A stretch of DNA of 58,494 nt, taken from NCBI GenBank assembly GCA_905612415.1, contig CAJQRW010000038.1, forward strand, positions 1 through 58,494, read 5' to 3'. The stretch's first letter is position 1. Every line of letters begins with the position of its first letter. This stretch comes from an uncultured Pelagibacteraceae bacterium. GTDB taxonomy: Bacteria; Pseudomonadota; Alphaproteobacteria; Pelagibacterales; Pelagibacteraceae. The notes below the pieces were generated by a model. That model was not told the origin of the DNA. It saw only the letters and a program-made list of their open reading frames with translations, and searched no databases. A program made the position numbers and the translations under genes. Of this stretch, positions 28,771 to 38,162 are shown one piece after another.

Positions 28771-29294
28771 TGACCAGGAAAATCCATTAAAGAAAAAGTT
28801 TTATACCCTTTTTGTTCAAGTGATTTTTTTCCACCCAAATCAAATAAATTAATAGCGAATACAAAACCCAAAACTTTTCCACCAGATTTTTCAACCAGCT
28901 TAGCTGCCGCTTCTGCTGTTCCACCGGTAGCTATTAAATCATCGACTATAATTACTTTTTCACCAGTTGATATCGAGTCTTTATGAATTTCCAAGGTAGC
29001 TTTTCCATACTCCAGTTCAAAATCTACTGAATATTTTTCAGCAGGCAGCTTGTTTTTTTTTCTCATTAAAATATTTGGTTTTGATAGATTATAAGAAAGA
29101 GGAGAAGAAAATATAAAACCACGAGATTCAATTCCTGCTATTTTATCACAATTTAGCGTATCTACTATTTTAGACATTTGATCTATACATTCTTTAAAAG
29201 CACCTTTATCTTTTATTAATGTGGTTATGTCTCTAAACAGGACCCCTTTTTTAGGGTAATCTTGAATTGAGCGTATGTATTTTTTTAAGTCCAT
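28767..29294 (-). CDS. apt: adenine phosphoribosyltransferase
   Basis: YPKKGVLFRDITTLI, GIESRGFIF, VIIVDDLIATGGTAEAAAKLVEKSGG. Confidence 0.95.
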   Translation of the reverse strand: MDLKKYIRSIQDYPKKGVLFRDITTLIKDKGAFKECIDQMSKIVDTLNCDKIAGIESRGFIFSSPLSYNLSKPNILMRKKNKLPAEKYSVDFELEYGKATLEIHKDSISTGEKVIIVDDLIATGGTAEAAAKLVEKSGGKVLGFVFAINLFDLGGKKSLEQKGYKTFSLMDFPGH

Positions 29295-29343
29295 TTTTTA
29301 GCTTCAAAATTAATAAAAAAGAACATACTAATTATAATAATTT

Positions 29344-30216
29344 ATGACAAAAAACAAACTGGCAATTATAGGAGGGAGCGGCCTTTATGATATAGAAGGA
29401 TCGGAAGAACCAACCTGGAAATCTTTATCAACTCCGTGGGGAAAACCTTCTGATGAAATATTAACTTTTAAATATAAAGAAAATGAAGTTTGCTTTTTAC
29501 CACGTCATGCACGAGGACATAAAATTTCACCTTCTAATATTAATTTCAGAGCTAACATTGATGCTTTAAAGCAACTAGGAGTTACTGATATTGTTTCAGT
29601 ATCTGCTGTAGGATCGCTAAAAGAAGATTTGCCACCAGGAAAATTTGTAATAATTGATCAATTTATAGATAGAACTTTTGATAGAAAAAAAACCTTTTTT
29701 GATGAAGATATTGTTGCTCATGTATCTATGGCCCACCCAACATCAAATGGATTAATGAATGCTTGTGAGGAAGCAATAAAGAAAGAAAAAATAGATTATC
29801 AAAGGGGCGGAACTTACGTAGTTATGGAAGGTCCTCAATTTTCCACATTAGCAGAATCCAATTTGTATAGATCATGGAAAGCAGATGTTATTGGAATGAC
29901 AAATATGCCTGAAGCAAAATTAGCAAGAGAAGCTGAAATTAGATATGCATCTGTCTCTATGGTGACTGATTATGATTGTTGGCACGCAGATCATGAAAAT
30001 GTTGACGTTCAAACTGTTATTAAAGTTTTATTAGGCAATGCCGCTAAAGCTAAAAATATGGTTAAAAATATTATTGAAAATTTTGAAAATCACATAGATC
30101 CTAAAGACCCAACAAATAATTGTTTAGATGTAGCGATAATAACAGCTCCTGAAAAAAGAATTCAAAAAACTAAAGATAAATTAAAAACAATAGCGGGCAG
30201 AATACTCAATAAATGA
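29344..30216 (+). CDS. mtnP: S-methyl-5'-thioadenosine phosphorylase
   Basis: LAIIGGSGLYDIEG, FLPRHARGHKISPSNINFRANI, VVMEGPQFSTLAES, MTNMPEAKLAREAE. Confidence 0.95.
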   Translation: MTKNKLAIIGGSGLYDIEGSEEPTWKSLSTPWGKPSDEILTFKYKENEVCFLPRHARGHKISPSNINFRANIDALKQLGVTDIVSVSAVGSLKEDLPPGKFVIIDQFIDRTFDRKKTFFDEDIVAHVSMAHPTSNGLMNACEEAIKKEKIDYQRGGTYVVMEGPQFSTLAESNLYRSWKADVIGMTNMPEAKLAREAEIRYASVSMVTDYDCWHADHENVDVQTVIKVLLGNAAKAKNMVKNIIENFENHIDPKDPTNNCLDVAIITAPEKRIQKTKDKLKTIAGRILNK

Positions 30217-31289
30217 AAGTAGAAGGAAAAGAATATCGTACAATTTGGTTTGATGAGAAAAGTCAAACAGTTAAAATTATTGACCAAACAAAACTTCCAC
30301 ATCAATTTATAATTAAAGATCTCAAAACAATAAAAGACGCAATTAATGCAATTAAAATTATGGAGGTTAGGGGAGCCCCATTAATAGGTGGGACGGCAGC
30401 CTATGGAATTGTTTTAGCTATTATGGAGAAAAATGATCCTAATTTTATTAAACAAAGCTCACAAGATTTAATTAAATCTAGGCCCACAGCTATTAATTTA
30501 AAATGGGCTGTAGATCGAATGATGAACAAATTATCAGGAGTTAATAATAACGAGTTATTAAAAGTGGCATTAGATGAAGCTAAGGAAATTTGTGATGAAG
30601 ATGTTAAATTTTCTGAAAGCATTGGATTAAATGGATTAAAAATTATAGAAGAAATTTATAATAAAAAGAAAGATACAGTAAACATTTTAACCCATTGCAA
30701 TGCAGGTTGGCTTGCAACAATTAATTGGGGTACAGCAACTTCCCCGATTTATCATGCACATAAAAAAGGAATTCCGGTTCATGTATGGGTTGATGAAACA
30801 AGACCAAGAAACCAAGGTGCAAATTTAACTTCTTACGAATTAAATGAAGAAGAAGTTCCCAATACAATTATTGCAGATAATACAGGAGGAATATTAATGC
30901 AAAGAGGAGAGGTTGATATGTGTATAGTTGGAACTGATAGAACCTTATCGACTGGAGATGTTTGCAATAAAATTGGAACTTACTTAAAAGCTTTAGCTGC
31001 TCATGATAATAATGTTCCTTTTTATGTTGCTTTACCAAGCTCAACAATAGATTGGGATATAAAAGATTTTAAAGATATTCCAATTGAAGAGAGAAATTCA
31101 GAAGAATTAACACATATTGAAGGATTGGATAAAGATAAGAAACTTCAAAAAATATTAATTTATCCACAGAATAGCAAAGCAAAGAATCTAGCTTTTGATG
31201 TAACACCTGCTAAGTATGTAACCGGGCTAATTACTGAAAAAGGTATTTGCGAAGCATCAGAAAAAGGATTGAAAGGATTATTTAAATGA
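30213..31289 (+). CDS. mtnA: S-methyl-5-thioribose-1-phosphate isomerase
   Basis: MEVRGAPLIGGTAAYG, THCNAGWLATINWGTATSPIY, VWVDETRPRNQGANLTSYEL, VGTDRTLSTGDVCNKIGTY. Confidence 0.95.
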   Translation: MKVEGKEYRTIWFDEKSQTVKIIDQTKLPHQFIIKDLKTIKDAINAIKIMEVRGAPLIGGTAAYGIVLAIMEKNDPNFIKQSSQDLIKSRPTAINLKWAVDRMMNKLSGVNNNELLKVALDEAKEICDEDVKFSESIGLNGLKIIEEIYNKKKDTVNILTHCNAGWLATINWGTATSPIYHAHKKGIPVHVWVDETRPRNQGANLTSYELNEEEVPNTIIADNTGGILMQRGEVDMCIVGTDRTLSTGDVCNKIGTYLKALAAHDNNVPFYVALPSSTIDWDIKDFKDIPIEERNSEELTHIEGLDKDKKLQKILIYPQNSKAKNLAFDVTPAKYVTGLITEKGICEASEKGLKGLFK

Positions 31290-32215
31290 AAAAATTATTA
31301 TTAATAATTTTTTTTTTAACAATTACACAAACCTCATATGCAAACTCTATTGAATATAAGGGATTAGAAAAATTATCTAAAAATAATACCTTTATAGATA
31401 ATAAAGGCAAACCTTATTCTGTAGAACAAATTTTAAATAAAAAAAATTCAATTTTAATAATTTATAATCATGGAAGTGGGCAAGATACAAAATTAGATTC
31501 TTGTAAGGCCAAACCTAAATCTGGTTACATATGGGATGGCGCTGTAGTTCCTGCCATTTTAAAATTACATAATGAAAAAATAAAAGGATTAGAAGTTAAA
31601 ATATATCGTCTATGCTCAGGAGTTCGAGGAATGACTGTAGAAAATCAAAAAAAATACCGAAAACAATTTAAATCAAAGGGAAAAATTAAACTAGTAGATG
31701 AGTTTAAAAATTTAAAAAGACAAAATATAATTATAAATGAAGTAGAAAAACTTAAAAAATTAGGTTTTGAAAATATTGTTCTTGCAGGATGGTCTGCTGG
31801 TGGCTGGGCTTCTTTAAACCTTAAATCAAGATTTCCAGATAAAATAAAAGGTGTAATTGCTATAAATCCTGCTTTTGCTGGACCAAAAAAAGAATGGCAA
31901 AAAAAATACCCTGAGTGGGGAGCTTTTAGAAAACTTCAGGTTAATATACTTAATCAATCTAATTCTTTGAATGCTATTCTTTTTGCTCATAATAAAGATG
32001 TGTTTGAAGATCCTGATACGCTATCTTTTTTTAAAAATTTTAAGGATTTACAATTAATTGATTATAGTGAGTTAAAACCCACATCTTGCAATTGGGCTGA
32101 TGTAAATAAAAAAATGGAATCTAATAACGGGCATGATATTCCACAATCATCCTGTTTTACAAAATTTATAGATAAAAAAAATTATTTTATTAATTATTTA
32201 GAAAGTATATTTTGA
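31286..32215 (+). CDS. alpha/beta hydrolase with N-terminal signal peptide
   Basis: Signal peptide MKKLLLIIFFLTITQTSYA; IIYNHGSG; nucleophile elbow LAGWSAGGW; C-terminal NNGHDIP. Confidence 0.75.
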   Translation: MKKLLLIIFFLTITQTSYANSIEYKGLEKLSKNNTFIDNKGKPYSVEQILNKKNSILIIYNHGSGQDTKLDSCKAKPKSGYIWDGAVVPAILKLHNEKIKGLEVKIYRLCSGVRGMTVENQKKYRKQFKSKGKIKLVDEFKNLKRQNIIINEVEKLKKLGFENIVLAGWSAGGWASLNLKSRFPDKIKGVIAINPAFAGPKKEWQKKYPEWGAFRKLQVNILNQSNSLNAILFAHNKDVFEDPDTLSFFKNFKDLQLIDYSELKPTSCNWADVNKKMESNNGHDIPQSSCFTKFIDKKNYFINYLESIF

Positions 32216-32223
32216 AAAATAAT

Positions 32224-34260
32224 TTATCTTAAAGAAGCTGCTATATTACCACCGTCAACTGTAAGAACCGCACCAGTAGTTTTTTTAGAAGTAGCTAAAT
32301 GAAAGAAGGCTTTAGCAACATCTTCTGCCTTCACTTCATCTAACAAAAGGTTTCCACGCATATAATTATCTTCAGAGACAGATCTAGCCTTCGCTCTAGT
32401 CTTAATCATTTTATCTGTCATTAGACCACTTCTAATTCTATCTGCATTAACACCGTTAGATCTAATTCCGTAAGATCCGTAATCAACAGCATATTGTTTA
32501 CATAAACTTAATAAAGCAGACTTAGGTAAACCATAAGGACCAAAGTTTTTCCCAGGATTCACAGCTTGTTTTGAAATATTAAAAAGCAAACAACCATTGA
32601 TATTCTGTTGTTTCATTATTTTAACAGCCTCAGAAGCACAGTTTTGGTGAGAAAAGAAATTAATTTCAAAACTCTTTCTTAAATGTTTATCACTTACTTC
32701 GCCTATCGCACCTCCAGGAGCCGTCCCAGCGTTTGAAATTAAAATATCAATACCACCAAATTTTTCACAGATTTGTTTAAAAGAATTTTTAACACTTTTT
32801 TTATTTGTTACATCACAATGAATACAGAGATCATTAATTTTATTTTTTAAATTATTTAGTCTTTCTAAGTTATTATCTAGCAAAACAACTTCAGCACCAT
32901 AACCTTTAAACATTTTATAAGTCTCAAAACCAATAGTTCCGGTAGCACCCGAAACAACAACAACATTACCCTCCAGGAGTTTTTTTTGTTTATTTATCTT
33001 AGCTTGTTCTAGAGACCAATATTCAACTTCGAAAAGATCTTTTTCTGGTATAAATTTGAACTTAGAAGTTTCTTCTATAGACGAAATAACTTTTGCGTTT
33101 GTTTCGGTCAAATCTCCAGCAATTTTTGCTGCATTCAAATCTTTACCAACAGTAAATACACCTACATTTTGAACTAATACAACTCTAGGAGAAGTATCTA
33201 GCATCACTTTTTTACCTTTAACTTTTTTCTTATTTTTATTGAAATAACTAATATATTTTTTTCTATATTGCGTCATAGCTTTTTGAGCTATATTTTTAAA
33301 ATCATTTAAAGTTGAATTTTTCTTTGGTGTTATTATTAAAGGAAAAGGTTTTACTCTAATTACATGATCTGGTGTCGCGGTACCTTTTGTAGAGTAAGTT
33401 CGTACATTCTTTCCGTTTACAAAATATTTTAAGTGATTGTTTGATTTATAATTAACTATAAATTTTCGCTCTGGATGATTGTCTGATAATAGACCCCTTA
33501 TTATAGGAGCTATTTCATGAGGTTCAAATTTTGTGGAGAATTTCTTTATTTGTTTTATTTTTTTAACTTTTAGTTTTTTAACTGCACGTTCTGCTTGAGA
33601 TACATATTTTATCATCAAACTGTAGGCTTCCTTAGCATCATTCGCAAAAGTAAATATTCCGTGGTTCATTAATATAAGGCAATTTATTTTTGGGTTTTTT
33701 GCATAAATTTCATAAACTTTTTTTGCTAACATAAAACCTGGCATCACATAAGGGACTAAGGCGACTTTATCTCCAAAGATTTTATTGCAAAGTTTAAATC
33801 CTTCTGGTCTGTTAGTAACATTTAGAATTGCATCTGCATGTGTGTGGTCTACAAATTTAAATGGCAAAAAAGCATGTAAAAATGTTTCAACAGATGGGTT
33901 TGGTGATTTAATATTAATAAGATTTCTCTTTTGAAAGCTCACCATATCTTCATCAGATAGATATTTTTTATTTTTAAGGCTTAGTAGTGGATTTAATTTA
34001 ACAGCTGGTAAACCTTCAGGTTCAATTTCACCCATATCCCAACCACTGCCTTTAACACACAACACATCATATCTTTTACCATCAATGTCATTAATAGATG
34101 TTTTTACTGACGTGTTACCACCCCCGTGAAGAACTAACTCGTTATTTCTTCCTAAAAGTCTGGTTGTATAGACTCTCAAAGCTAGATCTTTTGAAATACC
34201 GATATTTTTATACCTGTTGATATATTTTCTTGCAGCAACTGAAGACCAATTATTTTTCAA
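32224..34260 (-). CDS. bifunctional class II aldolase / short-chain dehydrogenase fusion (RhaD-type annotation family)
   Basis: Class II aldolase metal site VDHTHADAIL and MNHGIFTF; SDR VVVSGATGTIGFE, ILISNAGTAPGG, YGLPKSALL. Confidence 0.92.
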   Translation of the reverse strand: MKNNWSSVAARKYINRYKNIGISKDLALRVYTTRLLGRNNELVLHGGGNTSVKTSINDIDGKRYDVLCVKGSGWDMGEIEPEGLPAVKLNPLLSLKNKKYLSDEDMVSFQKRNLINIKSPNPSVETFLHAFLPFKFVDHTHADAILNVTNRPEGFKLCNKIFGDKVALVPYVMPGFMLAKKVYEIYAKNPKINCLILMNHGIFTFANDAKEAYSLMIKYVSQAERAVKKLKVKKIKQIKKFSTKFEPHEIAPIIRGLLSDNHPERKFIVNYKSNNHLKYFVNGKNVRTYSTKGTATPDHVIRVKPFPLIITPKKNSTLNDFKNIAQKAMTQYRKKYISYFNKNKKKVKGKKVMLDTSPRVVLVQNVGVFTVGKDLNAAKIAGDLTETNAKVISSIEETSKFKFIPEKDLFEVEYWSLEQAKINKQKKLLEGNVVVVSGATGTIGFETYKMFKGYGAEVVLLDNNLERLNNLKNKINDLCIHCDVTNKKSVKNSFKQICEKFGGIDILISNAGTAPGGAIGEVSDKHLRKSFEINFFSHQNCASEAVKIMKQQNINGCLLFNISKQAVNPGKNFGPYGLPKSALLSLCKQYAVDYGSYGIRSNGVNADRIRSGLMTDKMIKTRAKARSVSEDNYMRGNLLLDEVKAEDVAKAFFHLATSKKTTGAVLTVDGGNIAASLR

Positions 34261-34345
34261 AATTTAAACTCCTAGCACTTATTAACAGCCTATTTTTTAG
34301 TTGTCATATAAAAAATAACAAGTATAAAAAATATAAGGGTATTAT

Positions 34346-35389
34346 ATGAAAAAAGTTGGTGAACACATAACATTAGATTTTTTAGGAGTTAAGCAAGATT
34401 ATTCACCTAAATTTTATAACAAAATTATTTACAAAATTGCTAAAAAGGCAAAAGTTGAAATTCTCAATGTTTCTGATCATGCATTTAAACCTCAAGGTTT
34501 TACTTTAGTAGCTTTACTAGCTGAGAGTCATATGAGTTTCCATACTTTTCCAGAGAAAGGAATAATAAGTTTTGATTTTTTTACCTGCGCAAAAGTATCT
34601 CCAAAAATTGCATTGGATATTCTTAAAAAAGAAATCAAACATGAAAGAGTTGTGGTTAAGAGTTTTGATAGAAGTACAGTTAGTTTATATGATGATATTT
34701 ATAGTACTCCAGGCCAAAAAAAATATTATGTAGTAAATGATGTTTTAGAAAATTTTGTATCAAAAGTAGGACAACATATTGAAATTTTAAAACTAGAAGA
34801 ATTTGGAAATGCGTTATTTATTGACAGTGAGCTTCAGGTATCTGAAAAAGATGAAAAGAAATATAGTGGACAATTTGTAAGTTCTGCTCTTAACTTAAAT
34901 AGTGCAAATTCTACAGCAGCCATTATCGGGGGTGGAGACGCAGGTGTTGCTAGAGAGTGTATATCAAAAGGATTTAATTTGATTGATTGGTATGAACTAG
35001 ATCCAGAGGTTGTTACAGCTTGTTATAAATATTTGCCAAAAATTTCAAGCAGAGTTAAAGAAAGTAATAGTATTAAATGTTATTGGGGTGATGCTTTTGA
35101 AAGTATAAAATCTGCTGAAGATTCTAAGTATGATAAAATATTCGTAGATTTAAATGATGACCAATATTGTATTGATCTTGCTGCAAAAAACATGAATGGT
35201 TTGAAAAGAATTTTAAAACCCGGTGGAGTTATTACTGCCCAGGTAGGATCAAAAGATAAAAAACCAAAACAAGTAGATAACTGGCTAAAAGTTCTCTCTA
35301 AAAATTTTGGAAATGTCAAATTGGATGAAGTTCACATCCAAAGCTTTGACTGTAGATGGAATTTTGCCTCATCTATGATGAATAATTAA
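34346..35389 (+). CDS. S-adenosylmethionine decarboxylase / spermidine synthase fusion
   Basis: SpeD self-cleavage motif AESHMSFHTFPE and FTCAK; SpeE domain AAIIGGGDAGVARECI, YELDPEVV, WGDAFE. Confidence 0.9.
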   Translation: MKKVGEHITLDFLGVKQDYSPKFYNKIIYKIAKKAKVEILNVSDHAFKPQGFTLVALLAESHMSFHTFPEKGIISFDFFTCAKVSPKIALDILKKEIKHERVVVKSFDRSTVSLYDDIYSTPGQKKYYVVNDVLENFVSKVGQHIEILKLEEFGNALFIDSELQVSEKDEKKYSGQFVSSALNLNSANSTAAIIGGGDAGVARECISKGFNLIDWYELDPEVVTACYKYLPKISSRVKESNSIKCYWGDAFESIKSAEDSKYDKIFVDLNDDQYCIDLAAKNMNGLKRILKPGGVITAQVGSKDKKPKQVDNWLKVLSKNFGNVKLDEVHIQSFDCRWNFASSMMNN

Positions 35390-35474
35390 AATAATTCAAC
35401 TATTTCACGTATTCTTTTTTTCTGGAAAAATCTTTCTTTTGATTCTAGAATTCATTTTTTTAACAGGAGGAAAA

Positions 35475-36296
35475 ATGAAAAATATATTTAAATTATTTCT
35501 ATCTTCTATAGCTGCATTGATGATTATGTTTTCAAACGCTCAGTCAGACAGCATTAGAATAGGAACAGAAGGTGCGTACCCACCATGGAATTCAAAGGAT
35601 GCTTCAGGTAACCTAATTGGATTTGAAGTTGAACTTGCCAAAGAACTTTGTGCAATTATGAAACACGACTGCACTATAGTTGAGCAAGATTGGGATGGAA
35701 TGATACCAGGATTGATCATGAGAAAATTTGATGCAATCATGGCCGGAATGTCTATTACAGATGAAAGATTAAAAACTATTAATTTTTCAAGAGGATACGC
35801 TGATGAAGTGGCTTCTCTAGGTGTAATGAAAGGTTCAAGTCTTGAAGGAATGGATACTCCAGAAAGCATAAATCTTTCAAAAGGAAACAGTAAAGTTTTA
35901 AAAACTTTAACTGCTGCACTTGCTGGAAAAACTGTTGGTGTTCAAACAGCAACAATTCATCAAAACTTTTTAGAGTCTGGTGATGTAGGAAAAATTAATA
36001 TCAGAACATACAAAACACAAGATGAAGTAAATCTAGATTTAGTAGCTGGTAGAATAGATGTAGCTCTTGCAGCTGCAGTTGCTTTTACTGATTATGCAGA
36101 AAAATCTGGTAAACCTGTTGTTCTAGTAGGGCCTACATTTGCTGGTGGAGCTTTTGGTAATGGTGTTGGAGTTGGAATAAGAAAAGATGACACAAAACTT
36201 CTTAAAGACTTTAATAGAGCTATCAAAACAGCGTCTAAAAAGGGAATAATTTCTAAGTTAGCGATTAAACACTTTGGTTTCGACGCTTCTATGTAA
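35475..36296 (+). CDS. amino-acid ABC transporter substrate-binding protein (Lys/Arg/Orn/His type)
   Basis: Signal peptide MKNIFKLFLSSIAALMIMFSNAQS; IRIGTEGAYPPWNSKDASGNLIGFEVELAKELC; AGGGAGG SD aggagg precedes ATG 35475 (track start 35439 is upstream). Confidence 0.92.
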   Translation: MKNIFKLFLSSIAALMIMFSNAQSDSIRIGTEGAYPPWNSKDASGNLIGFEVELAKELCAIMKHDCTIVEQDWDGMIPGLIMRKFDAIMAGMSITDERLKTINFSRGYADEVASLGVMKGSSLEGMDTPESINLSKGNSKVLKTLTAALAGKTVGVQTATIHQNFLESGDVGKINIRTYKTQDEVNLDLVAGRIDVALAAAVAFTDYAEKSGKPVVLVGPTFAGGAFGNGVGVGIRKDDTKLLKDFNRAIKTASKKGIISKLAIKHFGFDASM

Positions 36297-36305
36297 TAAT
36301 TTAAT

Positions 36306-36343
36306 TTTTAAGGCGGTAAATATAAAAATTTGCTGCCTTAAAA
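36306..36343 (+). promoter_or_regulatory. intercistronic hairpin between substrate-binding and permease genes
   Basis: TTTTAAGGC(36306-36314)/GCCTTAAAA(36335-36343) perfect arms, extendable with wobble pairs. Confidence 0.6.
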
Positions 36344-36346
36344 CAT

Positions 36347-37039
36347 ATGGAATTTTTATATTTCGGTAATACAGGTTGGGGTGACGAACTTTTCTTTGCA
36401 ACACTAATGACAATAGCTGTTGCGGTTACAGCAATATTTATAGGATTCTTTCTTGCTGCAATTTTTGCAACATTTAAGTTATCTAAAAGCAAAATATTAA
36501 ACTTTGTAGGAAATTTTTATACAACAGTGTTCAGGGGTGTTCCTGAACTTTTAGTTATCTATCTACTTTTTTTTGGAGGCAGTGGTGCCGTCATGTATGT
36601 AGCAAAAATTTTTGGCTATGATGGGTATATTGAAGTTAACGCTTTTTTAACTGGAGCAATATCTATTGGAATAATTTCAGGAGCTTATTCTACTGAAGTA
36701 TTTAGAGGAGCTATACAATCAATAAGTGAAGGTCAGTTTGAAGCATCTAAAGTTTTAGGTTTAAGAAAAAAAATTTATTATTACAAAATAATAATACCAC
36801 AAATGCTTAGACTAGCTTTGCCTAATATAAGTAATGTTTGGCAAATAACTTTAAAGGATACTTCTCTAATTTCAGTTACAGGACTTGTTGAGATAATGAG
36901 ACAATCATATATTGCTGCTGGATCAACAAGGGATCCTCTATTTTTCTACTCATTTGCTGCAGTTTTATATCTACTCTTAACATTTTTAAGTCTCAAACTA
37001 TTTAATAAATTAGAAAAAAATTACAGCAGGGGGTTTTAA
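36347..37039 (+). CDS. amino-acid ABC transporter permease
   Basis: FRGVPELLVIYLLFF, EVFRGAIQSISEGQFEASKVLGLRK EAA-type loop. Confidence 0.92.
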   Translation: MEFLYFGNTGWGDELFFATLMTIAVAVTAIFIGFFLAAIFATFKLSKSKILNFVGNFYTTVFRGVPELLVIYLLFFGGSGAVMYVAKIFGYDGYIEVNAFLTGAISIGIISGAYSTEVFRGAIQSISEGQFEASKVLGLRKKIYYYKIIIPQMLRLALPNISNVWQITLKDTSLISVTGLVEIMRQSYIAAGSTRDPLFFYSFAAVLYLLLTFLSLKLFNKLEKNYSRGF

Positions 37040-37705
37040 ATGGAATTAATGATAGAAAGCTTTCCAAGATTACTTAATGCCACACTGCTAACAGTTGAAT
37101 TAACATTATTATCTTTATTTTTTGGAATATTTGTCGGGGTATTTTTTGCAATACTTAGAACGAGTAAAAGTAAAATTCTTTACTACCTTTCTTATTATTA
37201 TTCATACGTTTTTAGAGGCACACCCTTATTGGTTCAAATTTTTATAATATACTTTGGTTTAGGACAGGTTGAGTGGATTAGAGAATCTTTTCTTTGGCTT
37301 GTATTAAAAGAACCTTATTCATGTGCTATACTCGCCTTTACATTGAATACTGGAGCTTATTCGTCTGAAATTTTTAGATCAGCTTTTGAAACAATTAATA
37401 AGGGAGTTTTAGAGGCAGCGAAAGGATTAGGTTTAAACAAAATAAATACTTTTTTTAAGATCAAATTACCAATAGCAATCAAACAATCATTGCCAGCTTA
37501 TGGAAACGAAATGGTATTAATGCTTAAAGGAACATCGTTAGCAAGTACAGTTACATTACTTGATCTCACAGGAGTAGCGAAACACATAATTTCAACCACC
37601 TTTAAACCCATAGAAGTATTTATTGTCGCTGGAAGTATTTACTTATTGATGACTTTTATTATTCACAACGTCATCAAAATTTTGGAAAAAAAATATAACT
37701 ATTAA
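37040..37705 (+). CDS. amino-acid ABC transporter permease
   Basis: FRGTPLLVQIFIIYFGLGQ, AYSSEIFRSAFETINKGVLEAAKGLGLNK. Confidence 0.92.
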   Translation: MELMIESFPRLLNATLLTVELTLLSLFFGIFVGVFFAILRTSKSKILYYLSYYYSYVFRGTPLLVQIFIIYFGLGQVEWIRESFLWLVLKEPYSCAILAFTLNTGAYSSEIFRSAFETINKGVLEAAKGLGLNKINTFFKIKLPIAIKQSLPAYGNEMVLMLKGTSLASTVTLLDLTGVAKHIISTTFKPIEVFIVAGSIYLLMTFIIHNVIKILEKKYNY

Positions 37706-37718
37706 TTTAAAAAAATAA

Positions 37719-38126
37719 TTAAATTTTATAATCAACATATTGTTTAATCTCTCTAATATTTGAACCTAAAATCTTATTTATTTCTAATTTTATCTTAGCT
37801 CTTTTATCGTTATTAAAATAAACCCCCCGAGCAAGCTCTATAAATTTTTTATTAAATTTTTTATTTTTTTCATAAATACGAAGTTTATCTTCAATATTCC
37901 ACAATCTAATATTAATTTTTTTAACAGCTAAAAATAGTTTTTTAATTTTAATACTTTTCGGAATAGAGGAATTTTCAATTTGCTTTAATATTTTGTATTC
38001 TTTTTTTACTTGTTTTAAAGAATCCTTATCTTTAATTTTTTTTAGCTTGATTTCAAGAATACTTACCTTATCTAGAAGCTCACCAGCAGATACTTCTGAT
38101 TGTATTTTTTTAAATTTATTTATCAT
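37719..38126 (-). CDS. DUF6165-like hypothetical protein
   Basis: VSAGELLDKVSILEIKLKKIKD...NIRLWNIEDKLR; start at MINKFKK (38126) preferred to track start 38162. Confidence 0.55.
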   Translation of the reverse strand: MINKFKKIQSEVSAGELLDKVSILEIKLKKIKDKDSLKQVKKEYKILKQIENSSIPKSIKIKKLFLAVKKINIRLWNIEDKLRIYEKNKKFNKKFIELARGVYFNNDKRAKIKLEINKILGSNIREIKQYVDYKI

Positions 38127-38162
38127 TTTGCGGTAAATTGATGTACTAAATTTAAATAACAA

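Noticed and set aside
34261-34345. Possible riboswitch between aldolase/SDR and SpeDE
   Set aside because: 85-bp AT-rich divergent spacer without recognisable SAM/polyamine riboswitch motifs; treated as a shared promoter.
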